A DNA stretch of 64,000 nt from Fuerstiella marisgermanici (lineage in GTDB: Bacteria > Planctomycetota > Planctomycetia > Planctomycetales > Planctomycetaceae): assembly GCF_001983935.1 (NCBI RefSeq), contig NZ_CP017641.1, positions 2,728,001-2,792,000 on the forward strand. Direction: 5' to 3'. Below are positions 25,573 through 34,673 of this stretch, one piece after another (the stretch's first letter is position 1; each line of letters begins with the position of its first letter). A program made the position numbers and the translations under genes. Below the pieces are notes generated by a model. The model was not told the DNA's origin. It saw only the letters and a program-made list of their open reading frames with translations, and ran no database searches.

Positions 25573-25624
25573 GCGGCGCAGCTTGCCGGTAAGCGGCACG
25601 TTGTTGCTACCTCAAAGTGTGCTT

Positions 25625-25685
25625 CCCCCTCCCGCACCTCGCTTCGCTGGTGCGACCTCCCCCTACGCTTCGCGTGGGAGAAGGT
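25625..25685 (-). repeat. Two-hairpin repeat, copy B at the 5' end of the cytochrome gene
   Basis: Inverted relative to 25513. The second stem is GCACC with GGTGC, the first-hairpin tip ACGC-GAA-GCGT, both compensated. Its right end GGGAGAAGGT lies directly on the likely start of the following gene and can serve as its ribosome binding site. Confidence 0.88.
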
Positions 25686-28600
25686 GGTCGAAGCCTTGTT
25701 CCGTTTCCAGTTCGCGGCCTTGGGTTTGCTGTTGTGCTTCGCCACTGCCACCCATGCTCAGGACAATGCACCCGCCGACGAATTCGCGAAAGTCGTTCGC
25801 ACCACCGAACCGCTGTCCCCCGCCGATGAGATGGCAACATTCACGCTGCCAGAAGGTTTCAAAGCGAGTCTGGTCGTGGCCGAACCGGACATCGCCAAAC
25901 CCATGAACATGGCCTTCGACGCACGAGGCCGGTTGTGGGTAACGACGTCCGAAGAATACCCAATTCCCGCGCCGGCGGATCGAGCTGGCAAAGATCGCAT
26001 TGTGGTCCTCGAAGACAAAGACGGCGACGGAATTCGCGAAACCGTCACCACATTCGCGGATGGCCTGAATATTCCGATGGGCGTGTATCCGTACAAGGAC
26101 GGCGTCATCTGTTTTAGCATTCCCAACATCTGGTTTCTGCAAGACACCGACGGCGACGGCAAATGCGATGAACGCAAAGAGCTGTACGGTCCGATGGGCT
26201 TCGAACGCGACACTCACGGCATGTGCAACGGCTTTACGCGAGGCTTCGACGGATGGCTTTACGCGTGCCACGGATTCAATAATCACACTACTGTGGCGGG
26301 CGCAGACGGGCACGAAATCACGATGCAGTCCGGCAATACGTTTCGGTTTCGACTGGACGGGTCGCGCATCGAACACTTCACTCACGGCCTGGTCAACCCT
26401 TTCGGGATGACTCAAAGTCCGGCCGCAGATCTCTTCGTCGCCGACTGCCACACGAAGCCGGTCAGCCTGCTGTTGCCGGGCGGTTACTACGAAAGTTTCG
26501 GCAAGCCTCACGATGGCCTTGGCTACGTGCCGCCCATGATGGATCACCTGCATGGCAGCACGGCCATCGGCGGGATCGCTCAATACAACGCCGACGTCTT
26601 CCCTGCCGAATATCATGGCAACACGTTCGGCGGCAACGTGATGACCGGCTGCGTGAACCGCAATTCGTTGCAACAAATCGGCAGCAGTTTTCGAGCGAAA
26701 GAAGAGGCCGACTTTCTGGTTTCCACGGACCCGTGGTTCCGACCAATGGACTTGCAGGTCGGTCCTGACGGAGCGATGTATATCGCCGACTTCTACAACC
26801 GCATTATTGGGCACTACGAAGTTGGCCTCGATCATCCCGGCCGCGATCGCAAGCGTGGGCGAATCTGGAAGGTCGAATACCAGGGCAACAACGGCAACAC
26901 AAAGTCGGTCCCAATGCCAGGTGAATCAGCGACGCCTGACGAATTGCTTGCCGAACTGGCATCGCCGAATATGCCTCGCCGCACGCTGGCGATGAATCGA
27001 TTGCTGGACAGCTATCGTAACGCAGCCAGTCCATCGCAAAGCAGCGATGCCGCAGAAAGTGTCGACGCTCAGGTACACGCCTTGTGGCTTCAACAACGAC
27101 AAGGCAACCTCAATGATCAGGCAATCCGCATCAGCGCCGAAGCTGAATCAGAACTTGTTCGCGTGCATGCGTTCCGAATCATTGCCGACCGGGACGAAGC
27201 CGTCGCGAACAGCGGTACCATCATGCAGCAGGGCTTCCGGGATGCATCGCCGCTGGTTCGTCGAGCCGCCGTGCTGGCCGCTGCAAAGCACGTCCATTTT
27301 TCGCAGCTGCGACCGCTAATCGATTTGTATCACGACACGCCAGCGGAAGATGTCTACCTGCAGCACAGCGTTCGCATGGCTTTGCGGAATCACCTGCAAT
27401 CGCCGGAACTGTTTCAGCAGTTGGATCGGGAACTCACCGATCGCGACATTAAACTGGTCGCCGCAATTTGTCTGGCATTGAACACGCCCGACGCCGGTTC
27501 GTTTTTGATCCGACACATCCGAGTACTCAGCGACGCACCGCCTGATGAATTCGCAAACTACACTCGCTTTGCCGTGCGACATGTGTCGGCCCAGAACGTG
27601 GGCACGCTGACCGCGGTGGTTCGCGAAAGATTCGCCGACAACCCATCGATGCAGCTGGAACTGCTGAAAGCCGCTTCCGACGGTCTGAAGCAGCGTGGAG
27701 CGTCGACGCCGGAAGTGATCCGAAACTGGGCCGCGACGCTGGCCGCAGAACTAATCGGCCTGAAAAACGGAAAACTACCTGCCGCGGATGCTGACCCAAT
27801 TGTTTGGTCGTACGTTCCATATCCCGGCGGCAAGGACCAGGGCAGTCCATTTCAGGTAACCCATCGTCGAACGTCGACTGACGGCATGAAAGAGACTCCA
27901 CTTTACAGCAGCCTTCCGAAGGGCGAGCAGCAAACAGGGATCTATCGATCGGGCAGCTTCAATCCCGGCGAGCAGTTTTCGTTTTACATGGCCGGCCATG
28001 ATGGCGTTCCCAAAGATCCCGCGGGCGGCAAGAACCTTGTCCGACTTCGCGATGCGGCGACTCACGAAACGCTGCACACCTGGCCCCCACCTCGCAACGA
28101 TACGGCTCATCAATTCAATTGGACCAACACTGACGACGTCCAATGTACCTACATCGAAGTCGTCGACGGCGACTCCGGGAATGCGTTTGCATGGCTGGCA
28201 GTCGGGCGTTTTTCTGTTGAGGGCTTGAACCCGAACACTCGCATCGAACAGCGGCGAGAAGGGATTGAGCTGATTGGCTTGTTCCAACTTGCAGACTTCA
28301 GAGATGTGCTGTCCATCCTTTTGCGGCGATCAAACTCAGACGTCACGACCGGCGAACTCCTCGGAAAAGCCATCGCGGGCATGCAGGCCGATAGCCGGTT
28401 TCATGCTCTGGCGGCGGCGTGCGGCGTCACCGACTTGGCGGCGACCGTCCGTTCGTCTGTACATAACGCGCTGCTATCCGATTCGACCGACAACATTGAA
28501 GAGACACTCGGCAAAGTCATGGCGTCAGCGACGTCAGCTCAACAACTGCGAGTCGCCGAGCCACTGTGTTCAGACCTTACCGGCGCAAAGTTGCTGGTAG

Positions 28601-29196
28601 CTTTGGTGGATAAAGGCAAGGCTTCTGCAGAATTGCTGCGACGGCCCACGGTCGCGGATGCTCTAAAGGCGGTTGCGGATGAATCGCTAAACAGTCGAGT
28701 CCAGCAGCTGCTAAACAGCTTGCCTGACCAGAATGCCGAACGCGATGCCCTCATCGCCTCGCGGACTCAAAACTACGTGCAACAGCCAGGATCGGCCGTA
28801 GCCGGTGAAGCAGTCTTCGCCAAGAACTGTTCGGTGTGCCATCAGGTGGCGGGCAAGGGGAAAAAAGTCGGCCCCAATCTGGACGGCATTGGTAGTCGAG
28901 GAGCCAATCGGCTGATCGAAGACATGCTGGCTCCCAACCGCAACGTTGATATCGCCTTCCGGACGTCAACGGTCGTGACAACAAGCGGCAAGGTCGCCAG
29001 CGGACTCAGCCGCGGCTACGATGGAGCTCGCCTAATTTTGATAGACAGCAAGGGCGCAGAAATTTCCATCCCACGCGACGACATCGAAGAATTAGTCGTG
29101 TCGCGTCGTTCGCCGATGCCTGACAACGTGGCGGAAATTCTGACGGAACAGCAGTTCCGCGACCTGACAGCGTGGTTGTTAAGTCTGCGGAATTAG
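25684..29196 (+). CDS. PVC-type membrane-bound dehydrogenase with HEAT repeats and C-type heme domain
   Basis: About 1170 residues from GTG 25684. A signal peptide (RFQFAALGLLLCFATATHAQ) leads into the PVC-type propeller domain (FTLPEGFKASLVVAEPD, MAFDARGRLWVTTSEEYP, DGAMYIADFYNRIIGHYE), HEAT-like repeats (about residues 420-640), a further domain, and a C-terminal cytochrome c domain with C-x-x-C-H (CSVCH, Cys1049) and a late Met (RRSPMPDN). Such proteins, numerous in planctomycetes, are thought to oxidise a periplasmic substrate and pass electrons to heme; the substrate is unknown. The frame is open back to 25414, but that part is translated repeat DNA. GTG 25684 or TTG 25696, right after the repeat's purine-rich end, is favoured because the signal peptide follows. 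Confidence 0.88.
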   Translation: MVEALFRFQFAALGLLLCFATATHAQDNAPADEFAKVVRTTEPLSPADEMATFTLPEGFKASLVVAEPDIAKPMNMAFDARGRLWVTTSEEYPIPAPADRAGKDRIVVLEDKDGDGIRETVTTFADGLNIPMGVYPYKDGVICFSIPNIWFLQDTDGDGKCDERKELYGPMGFERDTHGMCNGFTRGFDGWLYACHGFNNHTTVAGADGHEITMQSGNTFRFRLDGSRIEHFTHGLVNPFGMTQSPAADLFVADCHTKPVSLLLPGGYYESFGKPHDGLGYVPPMMDHLHGSTAIGGIAQYNADVFPAEYHGNTFGGNVMTGCVNRNSLQQIGSSFRAKEEADFLVSTDPWFRPMDLQVGPDGAMYIADFYNRIIGHYEVGLDHPGRDRKRGRIWKVEYQGNNGNTKSVPMPGESATPDELLAELASPNMPRRTLAMNRLLDSYRNAASPSQSSDAAESVDAQVHALWLQQRQGNLNDQAIRISAEAESELVRVHAFRIIADRDEAVANSGTIMQQGFRDASPLVRRAAVLAAAKHVHFSQLRPLIDLYHDTPAEDVYLQHSVRMALRNHLQSPELFQQLDRELTDRDIKLVAAICLALNTPDAGSFLIRHIRVLSDAPPDEFANYTRFAVRHVSAQNVGTLTAVVRERFADNPSMQLELLKAASDGLKQRGASTPEVIRNWAATLAAELIGLKNGKLPAADADPIVWSYVPYPGGKDQGSPFQVTHRRTSTDGMKETPLYSSLPKGEQQTGIYRSGSFNPGEQFSFYMAGHDGVPKDPAGGKNLVRLRDAATHETLHTWPPPRNDTAHQFNWTNTDDVQCTYIEVVDGDSGNAFAWLAVGRFSVEGLNPNTRIEQRREGIELIGLFQLADFRDVLSILLRRSNSDVTTGELLGKAIAGMQADSRFHALAAACGVTDLAATVRSSVHNALLSDSTDNIEETLGKVMASATSAQQLRVAEPLCSDLTGAKLLVALVDKGKASAELLRRPTVADALKAVADESLNSRVQQLLNSLPDQNAERDALIASRTQNYVQQPGSAVAGEAVFAKNCSVCHQVAGKGKKVGPNLDGIGSRGANRLIEDMLAPNRNVDIAFRTSTVVTTSGKVASGLSRGYDGARLILIDSKGAEISIPRDDIEELVVSRRSPMPDNVAEILTEQQFRDLTAWLLSLRN

Positions 29197-29313
29197 GGAC
29201 TGCCACTGTTAGAGCCGCGCGTCGTGCGAGCATCATCGCAGTACGACCAACCGGAGTGTTTCGGAGCGGCAGCTCCAATCGGCTATGGGGCCGCCCACGT
29301 TAGAGACTCAATC

Positions 29314-29790
29314 ATGAATGACCAACCACCCCCATGGTCCAGCAAAGCCTGGATTGCATGGACGACACGACTGCTAAATTCTTACCGTAAGTTTGTCGGG
29401 AAGGATCTGATTCCGCGAACCTCAGCTGATCAGGATTCGCAGACGCTGTACCACGCTCCGTTTGTGGTCGTGGCACACGGAACGGAAGACGACCCGTTGC
29501 TGAACTACGGCAACCAGGCAGCACTTGATTTGTGGCAAATGTCGCTCGACGAACTCATTGGCACTCCGTCTCGCAAAACAGCCGAACCCGTGCATCGCGA
29601 TGAACGAGCCGAATTGTTGCGGCGGACTCGCGAACACGGATACATCGACGACTACACCGGCATTCGAATTGCATCTACCGGGCAACGGTTTCGCATCCAT
29701 CAGGCAACGGTGTGGAACGTCGTCGACGGGAACGACGCCTACGTCGGACAGGCGGCCGCGTTTGCGGACTGGACGATGCTCACAGAATAA
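29314..29790 (+). CDS. MEKHLA domain protein
   Basis: A 158-residue protein with a PAS-related MEKHLA domain: YHAPFVVVAHGTEDDPLLNY, GNQAALDLWQMSLDELIGTP, SRKTAEPVHRDERAELL, YIDDYTGIRIASTGQRFRI and a final VGQAAAFADW. In plants this domain ends HD-ZIP III factors; in bacteria it is a stand-alone protein of unknown, possibly sensory, function. The ATG at 29314 starts just before the domain. It lies 117 bases after the cytochrome gene and 61 bases before the dehydratase. Confidence 0.88.
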   Translation: MNDQPPPWSSKAWIAWTTRLLNSYRKFVGKDLIPRTSADQDSQTLYHAPFVVVAHGTEDDPLLNYGNQAALDLWQMSLDELIGTPSRKTAEPVHRDERAELLRRTREHGYIDDYTGIRIASTGQRFRIHQATVWNVVDGNDAYVGQAAAFADWTMLTE

Positions 29791-29851
29791 TTAAGGCTTG
29801 CCTGCCGCTGTCATCTCATTCCTTACTTTAGACATCCACCACAAGTACACC

Positions 29852-31588
29852 ATGTTTCAACGCACAAAACGCACTCACGAACAACTTCGCAGTTACCGCT
29901 ATTTCGGACCGGACGATCTGCGTTCGTTCGGGCATCGGTCTCGCCAAAAACAGTCGGGATTCGGCACCGAGGAATTCGAAGGCAAGCCGGTCATTGGAAT
30001 TCTGAACACGTGGAACGATCTGATCAGCTGCCACGCTCACTTTAAGCAGCGAGTCGAAGACGTCAAACGAGGCATCTGGCAGGCGGGCGGGTTTCCGGTG
30101 GAGGTTCCTGTTATGGGCCTGTCGGAAACCTTCATGAAACCGACGTCCATGTACTATCGCAACTTCCTTGCGATGGAAGCGGAAGAAGTTCTGCGCACGT
30201 ACCCCATCGACGCCGCCGTGCTGATGGGCGGCTGCGACAAGACAACTCCGGCACTGCTGATGGGAGCCGTCACTGCTGACGTGCCTTCCATCTTTATGCC
30301 CGGCGGCCCGATGAACAAAACCAGCTGGCGCGGCGATCAGCTCGGCAGCGGCAGCGACGTGTGGAAGTACTGGGCCGAACGAAGCGCCGGGCGACTGGGC
30401 TGCGAAGCATGGTGCGAACTGGAAGACCACATCGCCGCATCGCCGGGACACTGTATGACGATGGGCACAGCATCGACCATGACTTCCATCACTGAAACGA
30501 TGGGGATGAGTCTCCCTGGTTCGGCGTCTGTCCCGGCCACTCATTCTTCGCATTCGCGTATGGCATCTGCCACCGGTCAGCAAGCTGTGGAACTCGCGTG
30601 GTACAACGTCAAACCTTCCGAAATCATGACGGCCGATGCCTTCGATAACGGCATCACGGCTCTGATGGCGATGGGCGGATCAACCAATGCCATCGTTCAT
30701 CTAATGGCTCTGGCCGGACGCTGCCAGGTCCCGCTAACGCTCGAACGATTCGATCAGATTTCGCAAACCACGCCCGTCGTCGGCAACATACGGCCGGCTG
30801 GTAAATATGTGATGGGTGACTTCTTCGAAGCCGGTGGCCTGCGAGCGCTTCTGGCTCGAATCGCCGATCTGCTGAAACTGACCGCCCCCAACGTTGCCGG
30901 CTCCACGCTGGCCGACGCGATCAAAGACGCAGAAGTCTACGACGAAGACGTAATCCGTCCTCGCGATAGCCCGATCTGCGAAAACAACAGCCTGGCCGTG
31001 CTGCGAGGCAACCTGTGTCCGGACGGAGCGGTCATCAAACCGGCGGCTGCCGAAAAACAGCTGCACCAGCATCGTGGCCCGGCCGTCGTCTTCAAAAACT
31101 ACCCGGACCTGAAAGCTCGCATCGACGATCCGTCCCTGGCACTCACCAAAGACCATGTGATCGTGTTGCAAAACGCCGGTCCGCTGGGAGCACCCGGCAT
31201 TCCCGAATGGGGCATGCTGCCGATCCCGAAGTACCTTCTGGAACAGGGCGTCCGCGACATGGTCCGTATCAGCGACGCTCGCATGAGTGGCACCAGTTAC
31301 GGAGCGTGCGTGTTACACGTCGCGCCGGAATCCTTCGTGGGCGGGCCGCTGGCCTTCGTTCAGAACGGCGACATGATTACTCTTGACGTCACCGGCCGCA
31401 CGCTGCAACTGGAAATCAGCGACGAGGAACTTGCTTCCCGCAAAGCCGCGTGGAAGCAGCCCGAACACCGATTCACTCGCGGCTACGGAAAGCTCTATTT
31501 TGATGAAACCACTCAAGCCAACATCGGCTGCGATTTCCGATTCCTTCACGCCGACGGCTCAACCGACCCCGAACCCAGCATCTACTGA
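29852..31588 (+). CDS. IlvD/Edd family dehydratase (sugar-acid or dihydroxy-acid dehydratase)
   Basis: A 578-residue iron-sulfur dehydratase. Cluster cysteines sit in NTWNDLISCHAHF, LMGGCDKTTPALLMG and SPGHCMTMGTASTM; the Mg/substrate region is MGGSTNAIVHLMALAGR and the C-terminal catalytic loop DARMSGTSYGACVLHVAPES. The opening RSYRYFGPDDLRSFGHRSR resembles the L-arabinonate/pentonate dehydratase branch more than branched-chain IlvD; that distinction is inference. It should remove water from a sugar acid or dihydroxy acid to give a 2-keto acid. No pathway partners are adjacent. The ATG at 29852 is chosen over the upstream reading at 29798. Confidence 0.9.
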   Translation: MFQRTKRTHEQLRSYRYFGPDDLRSFGHRSRQKQSGFGTEEFEGKPVIGILNTWNDLISCHAHFKQRVEDVKRGIWQAGGFPVEVPVMGLSETFMKPTSMYYRNFLAMEAEEVLRTYPIDAAVLMGGCDKTTPALLMGAVTADVPSIFMPGGPMNKTSWRGDQLGSGSDVWKYWAERSAGRLGCEAWCELEDHIAASPGHCMTMGTASTMTSITETMGMSLPGSASVPATHSSHSRMASATGQQAVELAWYNVKPSEIMTADAFDNGITALMAMGGSTNAIVHLMALAGRCQVPLTLERFDQISQTTPVVGNIRPAGKYVMGDFFEAGGLRALLARIADLLKLTAPNVAGSTLADAIKDAEVYDEDVIRPRDSPICENNSLAVLRGNLCPDGAVIKPAAAEKQLHQHRGPAVVFKNYPDLKARIDDPSLALTKDHVIVLQNAGPLGAPGIPEWGMLPIPKYLLEQGVRDMVRISDARMSGTSYGACVLHVAPESFVGGPLAFVQNGDMITLDVTGRTLQLEISDEELASRKAAWKQPEHRFTRGYGKLYFDETTQANIGCDFRFLHADGSTDPEPSIY

Positions 31589-31698
31589 CCGGGTCGGTAC
31601 GCACCGACAGGCGATTGGCGTGGTGAGCGGGTGACGTTGTTCGGGCTGATGCGCCGGCGGTGCTCCCGTTGGTCGCTGCAGGTGACTCTTCCCTACCC

Positions 31699-31740
31699 TT
31701 CATTCTTCATTCTTCATTCTTCATTCTTCATTCTTCATTC
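31699..31740 (+). repeat. Heptanucleotide tandem repeat, six copies of TTCATTC
   Basis: Six perfect TTCATTC units end three bases before the ATG of the acetyltransferase gene and occupy the place of its ribosome binding site. An open frame reads through the repeat from 31660 into the gene; gain or loss of a unit would break that frame. Confidence 0.95.
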
Positions 31741-31743
31741 CCA

Positions 31744-32196
31744 ATGAACACTCTTGCGATAATCAACGCGACCGAAAAGCATGCGGCTGAGGTCGCGAGG
31801 CTGTTTGATGCGTACCGAGTTTGGTACGGCAAGGCATCGGACGCCGACGGAGCTTTGAACTATATCACTCAGCGTCTGCGACAAAACGAATCGGTCATCT
31901 TTCTCGCAACGGTGGATGGAGCGGCTGCCGGATTCGTTCAGTTGTATCCGCTGTTTTCATCGATTTCGATGGGCCCCGTGTGGATCCTGAATGACCTGTT
32001 CGTCGCGGAGGATTTTCGGCAGCAGGGCATTGGCACTCTTCTGCTGGAAACGGCGACCGAATTTGGCCGCGAATCCGGAGCACTCAGACTGCACCTGGAA
32101 ACCGGCCCGCAAAACTTTGGTGCTCAGAAATTGTATGAAGCTCATGGCTGGAAGAAGGACGACGAGTTCTTCTGCTACAGCTTGGAACTTTCGTAG
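31744..32196 (+). CDS. GNAT family N-acetyltransferase
   Basis: A 150-residue protein with the GNAT core: VWILNDLFVAEDFRQQGIGT supplies the acetyl-CoA-binding Q/R-x-x-G-x-G/A motif (RQQGIG), followed by LLLETATEFG and GAQKLYEAHGWKKDD. Length and order are normal for small-molecule or protein acetylation enzymes; the substrate is unknown. The start at 31744 begins with the usual first strand (LAIINATEKHAAEVARLF) but has no Shine-Dalgarno sequence, since TTCATTC repeats precede it. It ends 31 bases from the convergent CobW-like gene. Confidence 0.88.
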   Translation: MNTLAIINATEKHAAEVARLFDAYRVWYGKASDADGALNYITQRLRQNESVIFLATVDGAAAGFVQLYPLFSSISMGPVWILNDLFVAEDFRQQGIGTLLLETATEFGRESGALRLHLETGPQNFGAQKLYEAHGWKKDDEFFCYSLELS

Positions 32197-32227
32197 CTTT
32201 CAACCACTGCGATCAGCTTCTGCAGTG

Positions 32228-33322
32228 TTACTCCGTAATCCGATGAGTCGGCACTGGCCGTCCTGGGCGGAAACTTTGCAGCGACACCACTTCGTGCTGC
32301 AGGTTCATCGCTTCGCACACGGCCGCCAGTTCTTTGCGGACCATGTCTTCAAGTTCCGTGGGATCGGTTCCCACGCGAGCGTTCACGACCACGTTCGCCG
32401 ATGGTGTTTTTGTCGAAGACGCCAGCGAAAGTTCGGGGCCCGTCGCGTTACTGACCAGATTCGCCACTGCATAACTGGCGTCGCTTAGCCCGATCACTTT
32501 CAGATGAGCGGCCTCAGCACTGGACGCCAGTAATCGCCCGTGAAGCCGCCCGATCAGATCCATCAGGAAGTCGTCCAATGCAAATTCGCCAGCGGCGGTC
32601 ACATTCACCTGACTGTTTAACCAGCCGAGTTCCGCTTCGCCTTCGGCATACACGTCGTAATCCACGTCCATGACTCGACGACCGAATTCGCCTCGCTGTT
32701 CCAGCATGCTCACCAGCAAATCTATGCCTTCCCCCGTTTTGGCAGAACACTTCAGAATTGGCCGGCCAGGATATTCCGCTTCAATCAGCGACTCCAGTTC
32801 GTCAACCTGCTCTTTAGAAAGTTCGTCCACGCGGTTGATGACCACAAAGTCCGCTTCTTCGATCTGCTTGCGAAAAATGTAATCCGCCTTCGCTGAAAAT
32901 CCGCTGCCGCTGGTCCCTTTCAGAATGCGTTGCCCGTGACTCGGTTTGAGGATCACTCCGTATGGAGCCACATCGAGTGGCACGCCGTACACTTCTGTTA
33001 ACGGCCGCAACACGGTGGCGACAAGGTCCGTACAACTGCCGACCGGTTCGGCCAGAATGATCTCCGGCAACTCGTCTTCGCCCAGTCGTTCGACCGTGGC
33101 CGTCAGTTCGTTGAAGTTGCAGCAAAAGCATGATCCAGCCACTTCGCCGACGTCAAAGCCCTGTGATCGTAGGCTGTGAGTGTCGACGAGATCCGTCGTC
33201 TGATCGTTGGTCACAATCCCGATCCGCTTGCCTTGCGACGTATAATGCCTGGCCAGTTGAGCAACCGTTGTGGTTTTCCCAGCGCCCAAAAAGCCGCCGA
33301 TCATGATGTAAACTGGTTTCAT
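32228..33322 (-). CDS. CobW/P47K-like G3E GTPase
   Basis: A 364-residue GTPase with Walker A GGFLGAGKTTT, the metal-binding CxCC motif in SCFCCNF, a Walker B-like IILAEPVGSC and a guanine-recognition-like NRVDEL. This belongs to the G3E class of metallochaperone GTPases (CobW, COG0523), which deliver zinc or cobalt or assist cobalamin enzymes. The C-terminal part (about residues 220-364) is not the usual CobW_C domain by eye and contains segments such as FLMDLIGRLHGRLLASS. The partner metal enzyme is not nearby. Confidence 0.88.
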   Translation of the reverse strand: MKPVYIMIGGFLGAGKTTTVAQLARHYTSQGKRIGIVTNDQTTDLVDTHSLRSQGFDVGEVAGSCFCCNFNELTATVERLGEDELPEIILAEPVGSCTDLVATVLRPLTEVYGVPLDVAPYGVILKPSHGQRILKGTSGSGFSAKADYIFRKQIEEADFVVINRVDELSKEQVDELESLIEAEYPGRPILKCSAKTGEGIDLLVSMLEQRGEFGRRVMDVDYDVYAEGEAELGWLNSQVNVTAAGEFALDDFLMDLIGRLHGRLLASSAEAAHLKVIGLSDASYAVANLVSNATGPELSLASSTKTPSANVVVNARVGTDPTELEDMVRKELAAVCEAMNLQHEVVSLQSFRPGRPVPTHRITE

Positions 33323-33369
33323 GGGACCTCGCCAATTCGATCTAAGATTCTGATTCGTTCGTACAGTTT

Positions 33370-33392
33370 GTGGCTCGACTCTCCGAGTCGAG
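33370..33392 (+). repeat. REP-like hairpin, GTGG head
   Basis: Head GTGG then arms CTCGACT and AGTCGAG around loop CTCCG. An exact inverted copy lies at 33534-33556. Confidence 0.88.
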
Positions 33393-33533
33393 TACCTTCA
33401 GCTCAACAAAACATAGCCTGACACATGCTCAACAGGTACGACCAAGCCAATGCTGGCCGCAATAAATAAAGTTCATAGCGGACGACTTCCGCTGCGGGTT
33501 CGGTAGTTTTTAACGTGATCCGGCCCGCAACTT

Positions 33534-33556
33534 CTCGACTCGGAGAGTCGAGCCAC
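33534..33556 (-). repeat. REP-like hairpin, GTGG head, inverted copy
   Basis: Exact reverse complement of 33370-33392 (23 of 23 bases), 141 bases away, giving a facing pair upstream of the ECF sigma gene. Confidence 0.88.
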
Positions 33557-33881
33557 AATTGTCGCAAGGCCGTTGTGATGCTGAATATTTCCGCAACAAA
33601 ATCGACACGACTGAACTCGGTATCCCAGTGAGGTTCGCCCGCGTGCCAGATCCTATCGGTGACGGACGTCGATCTCAATCATTTGGCCATCAACTTCCTG
33701 CCGTCGCCCCGGCACTGGTCGTTTGTGAGTCCTGAATTTAAACTCTGGCATCGACCATTGCCTGAACCAATCTGGCGATGAAGCCGATGGAACCCAACAA
33801 TTTCTGCGGCCGCAGCGAACGCGCCCAATCAATTTCAGAAAACCTGTCAAACATTGCGGCAGCGTGTGTGTAGTACCATAG

Positions 33882-34475
33882 ATGACCGTGCCTGATACAC
33901 GTCCGAGTCTGCTTCTGAGGGTTCGTGATCCTGACGATCGCGAGGCATGGGCTGAGTTTTCGTACATTTATCGGCCGGTCATCTGCCGGATTGCGACGTT
34001 CAAAGGCATGCAGGCGGCCGACGCAGACGACCTGGCTCAACAGGTGCTGCTGGCGATTTCACAAGCTATCGAACGCTGGACGCCTCAACCCGGCGGACCG
34101 AAATTCCGGTCATGGGTGCGACGGATTGCTGAAAATGCAATTCTGAATGCCATCACGCGAGGTATCCCGGACAAGGGTTCGGGGGATGACGCAATGAGGT
34201 CCTTTCTGGAACAGCGAGCAGCCAAAGACGGGCCTGAGACTGATTTATTGAAAACCGAATACCGTCGCGAAGTCTTCCACGTGGCGGCTCAACGAATACG
34301 CGGAGAATTCTCTGACGACACATGGAACAGCTTCTGGCTGACTGCCGTCGACGGTCTCGATCCGGACACGGCCGGCACGCAGCTTGGCCGATCACGAGGC
34401 AGCGTGTACGCGTCACGAAGCCGAGTCATGAAACGCCTGCGGCAGGTGGTGGAAGAAATGGACGGTGGACAGTGA
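33882..34475 (+). CDS. ECF-type RNA polymerase sigma factor
   Basis: A 197-residue sigma factor. Region 2: REAWAEFSYIYRPVICRIAT, ADADDLAQQVLLAISQAIER and FRSWVRRIAENAILN. Region 4: DTWNSFWLTAVDGLDPDTAG, then TQLGRSRGSVYASRSRVMKR. Such ECF factors in planctomycetes occur beside a serine/threonine kinase with a zinc-finger N-terminus, which here follows 370 bases downstream (34846). No separate anti-sigma gene is present. It should direct RNA polymerase to a small regulon controlled by the kinase. Confidence 0.92.
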   Translation: MTVPDTRPSLLLRVRDPDDREAWAEFSYIYRPVICRIATFKGMQAADADDLAQQVLLAISQAIERWTPQPGGPKFRSWVRRIAENAILNAITRGIPDKGSGDDAMRSFLEQRAAKDGPETDLLKTEYRREVFHVAAQRIRGEFSDDTWNSFWLTAVDGLDPDTAGTQLGRSRGSVYASRSRVMKRLRQVVEEMDGGQ

Positions 34476-34551
34476 ATAGTTGGTGGCCATTGTTAGGGCC
34501 GAAGCACATAGCGAACCTCATGAGAGGTTGTTCGAATTAAAGACAAGTACA

Positions 34552-34611
34552 CCCCTCCCGCAATTGATTGCGGAAGGGGTCGATCGAGCGCAGCAAGATC
34601 GGGGGAGGGCC
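34552..34611 (+). repeat. Two-hairpin repeat, single copy A
   Basis: Arms CCCCTCCCGCAA and TTGCGGAAGGGG with one mismatch, second stem GATC with GATC around GAGCGCAGCAA. It has no facing partner. Confidence 0.88.
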
Positions 34612-34650
34612 GAGTGCACAGTGCGAACGGAAGGCGATATCGTGCCCGTT

Positions 34651-34673
34651 CACGACTCGGAGAGTCGTGCCAC
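34651..34673 (-). repeat. REP-like hairpin, GTGG head, compensated stem
   Basis: On the minus strand: GTGG, arm CACGACT partly overlapping the head, loop CTCCG, arm AGTCGTG. Relative to 33370 one base pair is changed on both sides, so pairing is kept. Confidence 0.85.

Larger units (their letters stand above)
33323..33881. other. Divergent intergenic region with a REP-like pair
   Basis: 559 bases between the CobW-like gene and the ECF sigma gene. Two identical 23-base REP-like units face each other at 33370 and 33534. The remainder (33557-33881) shows no gene I can support; the promoter of the sigma gene should be here but was not resolved. Confidence 0.55.

Noticed and set aside
25663-26835. 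390-codon minus-strand open frame
   Set aside because: Antisense shadow of the PVC dehydrogenase domain; no recognisable product.
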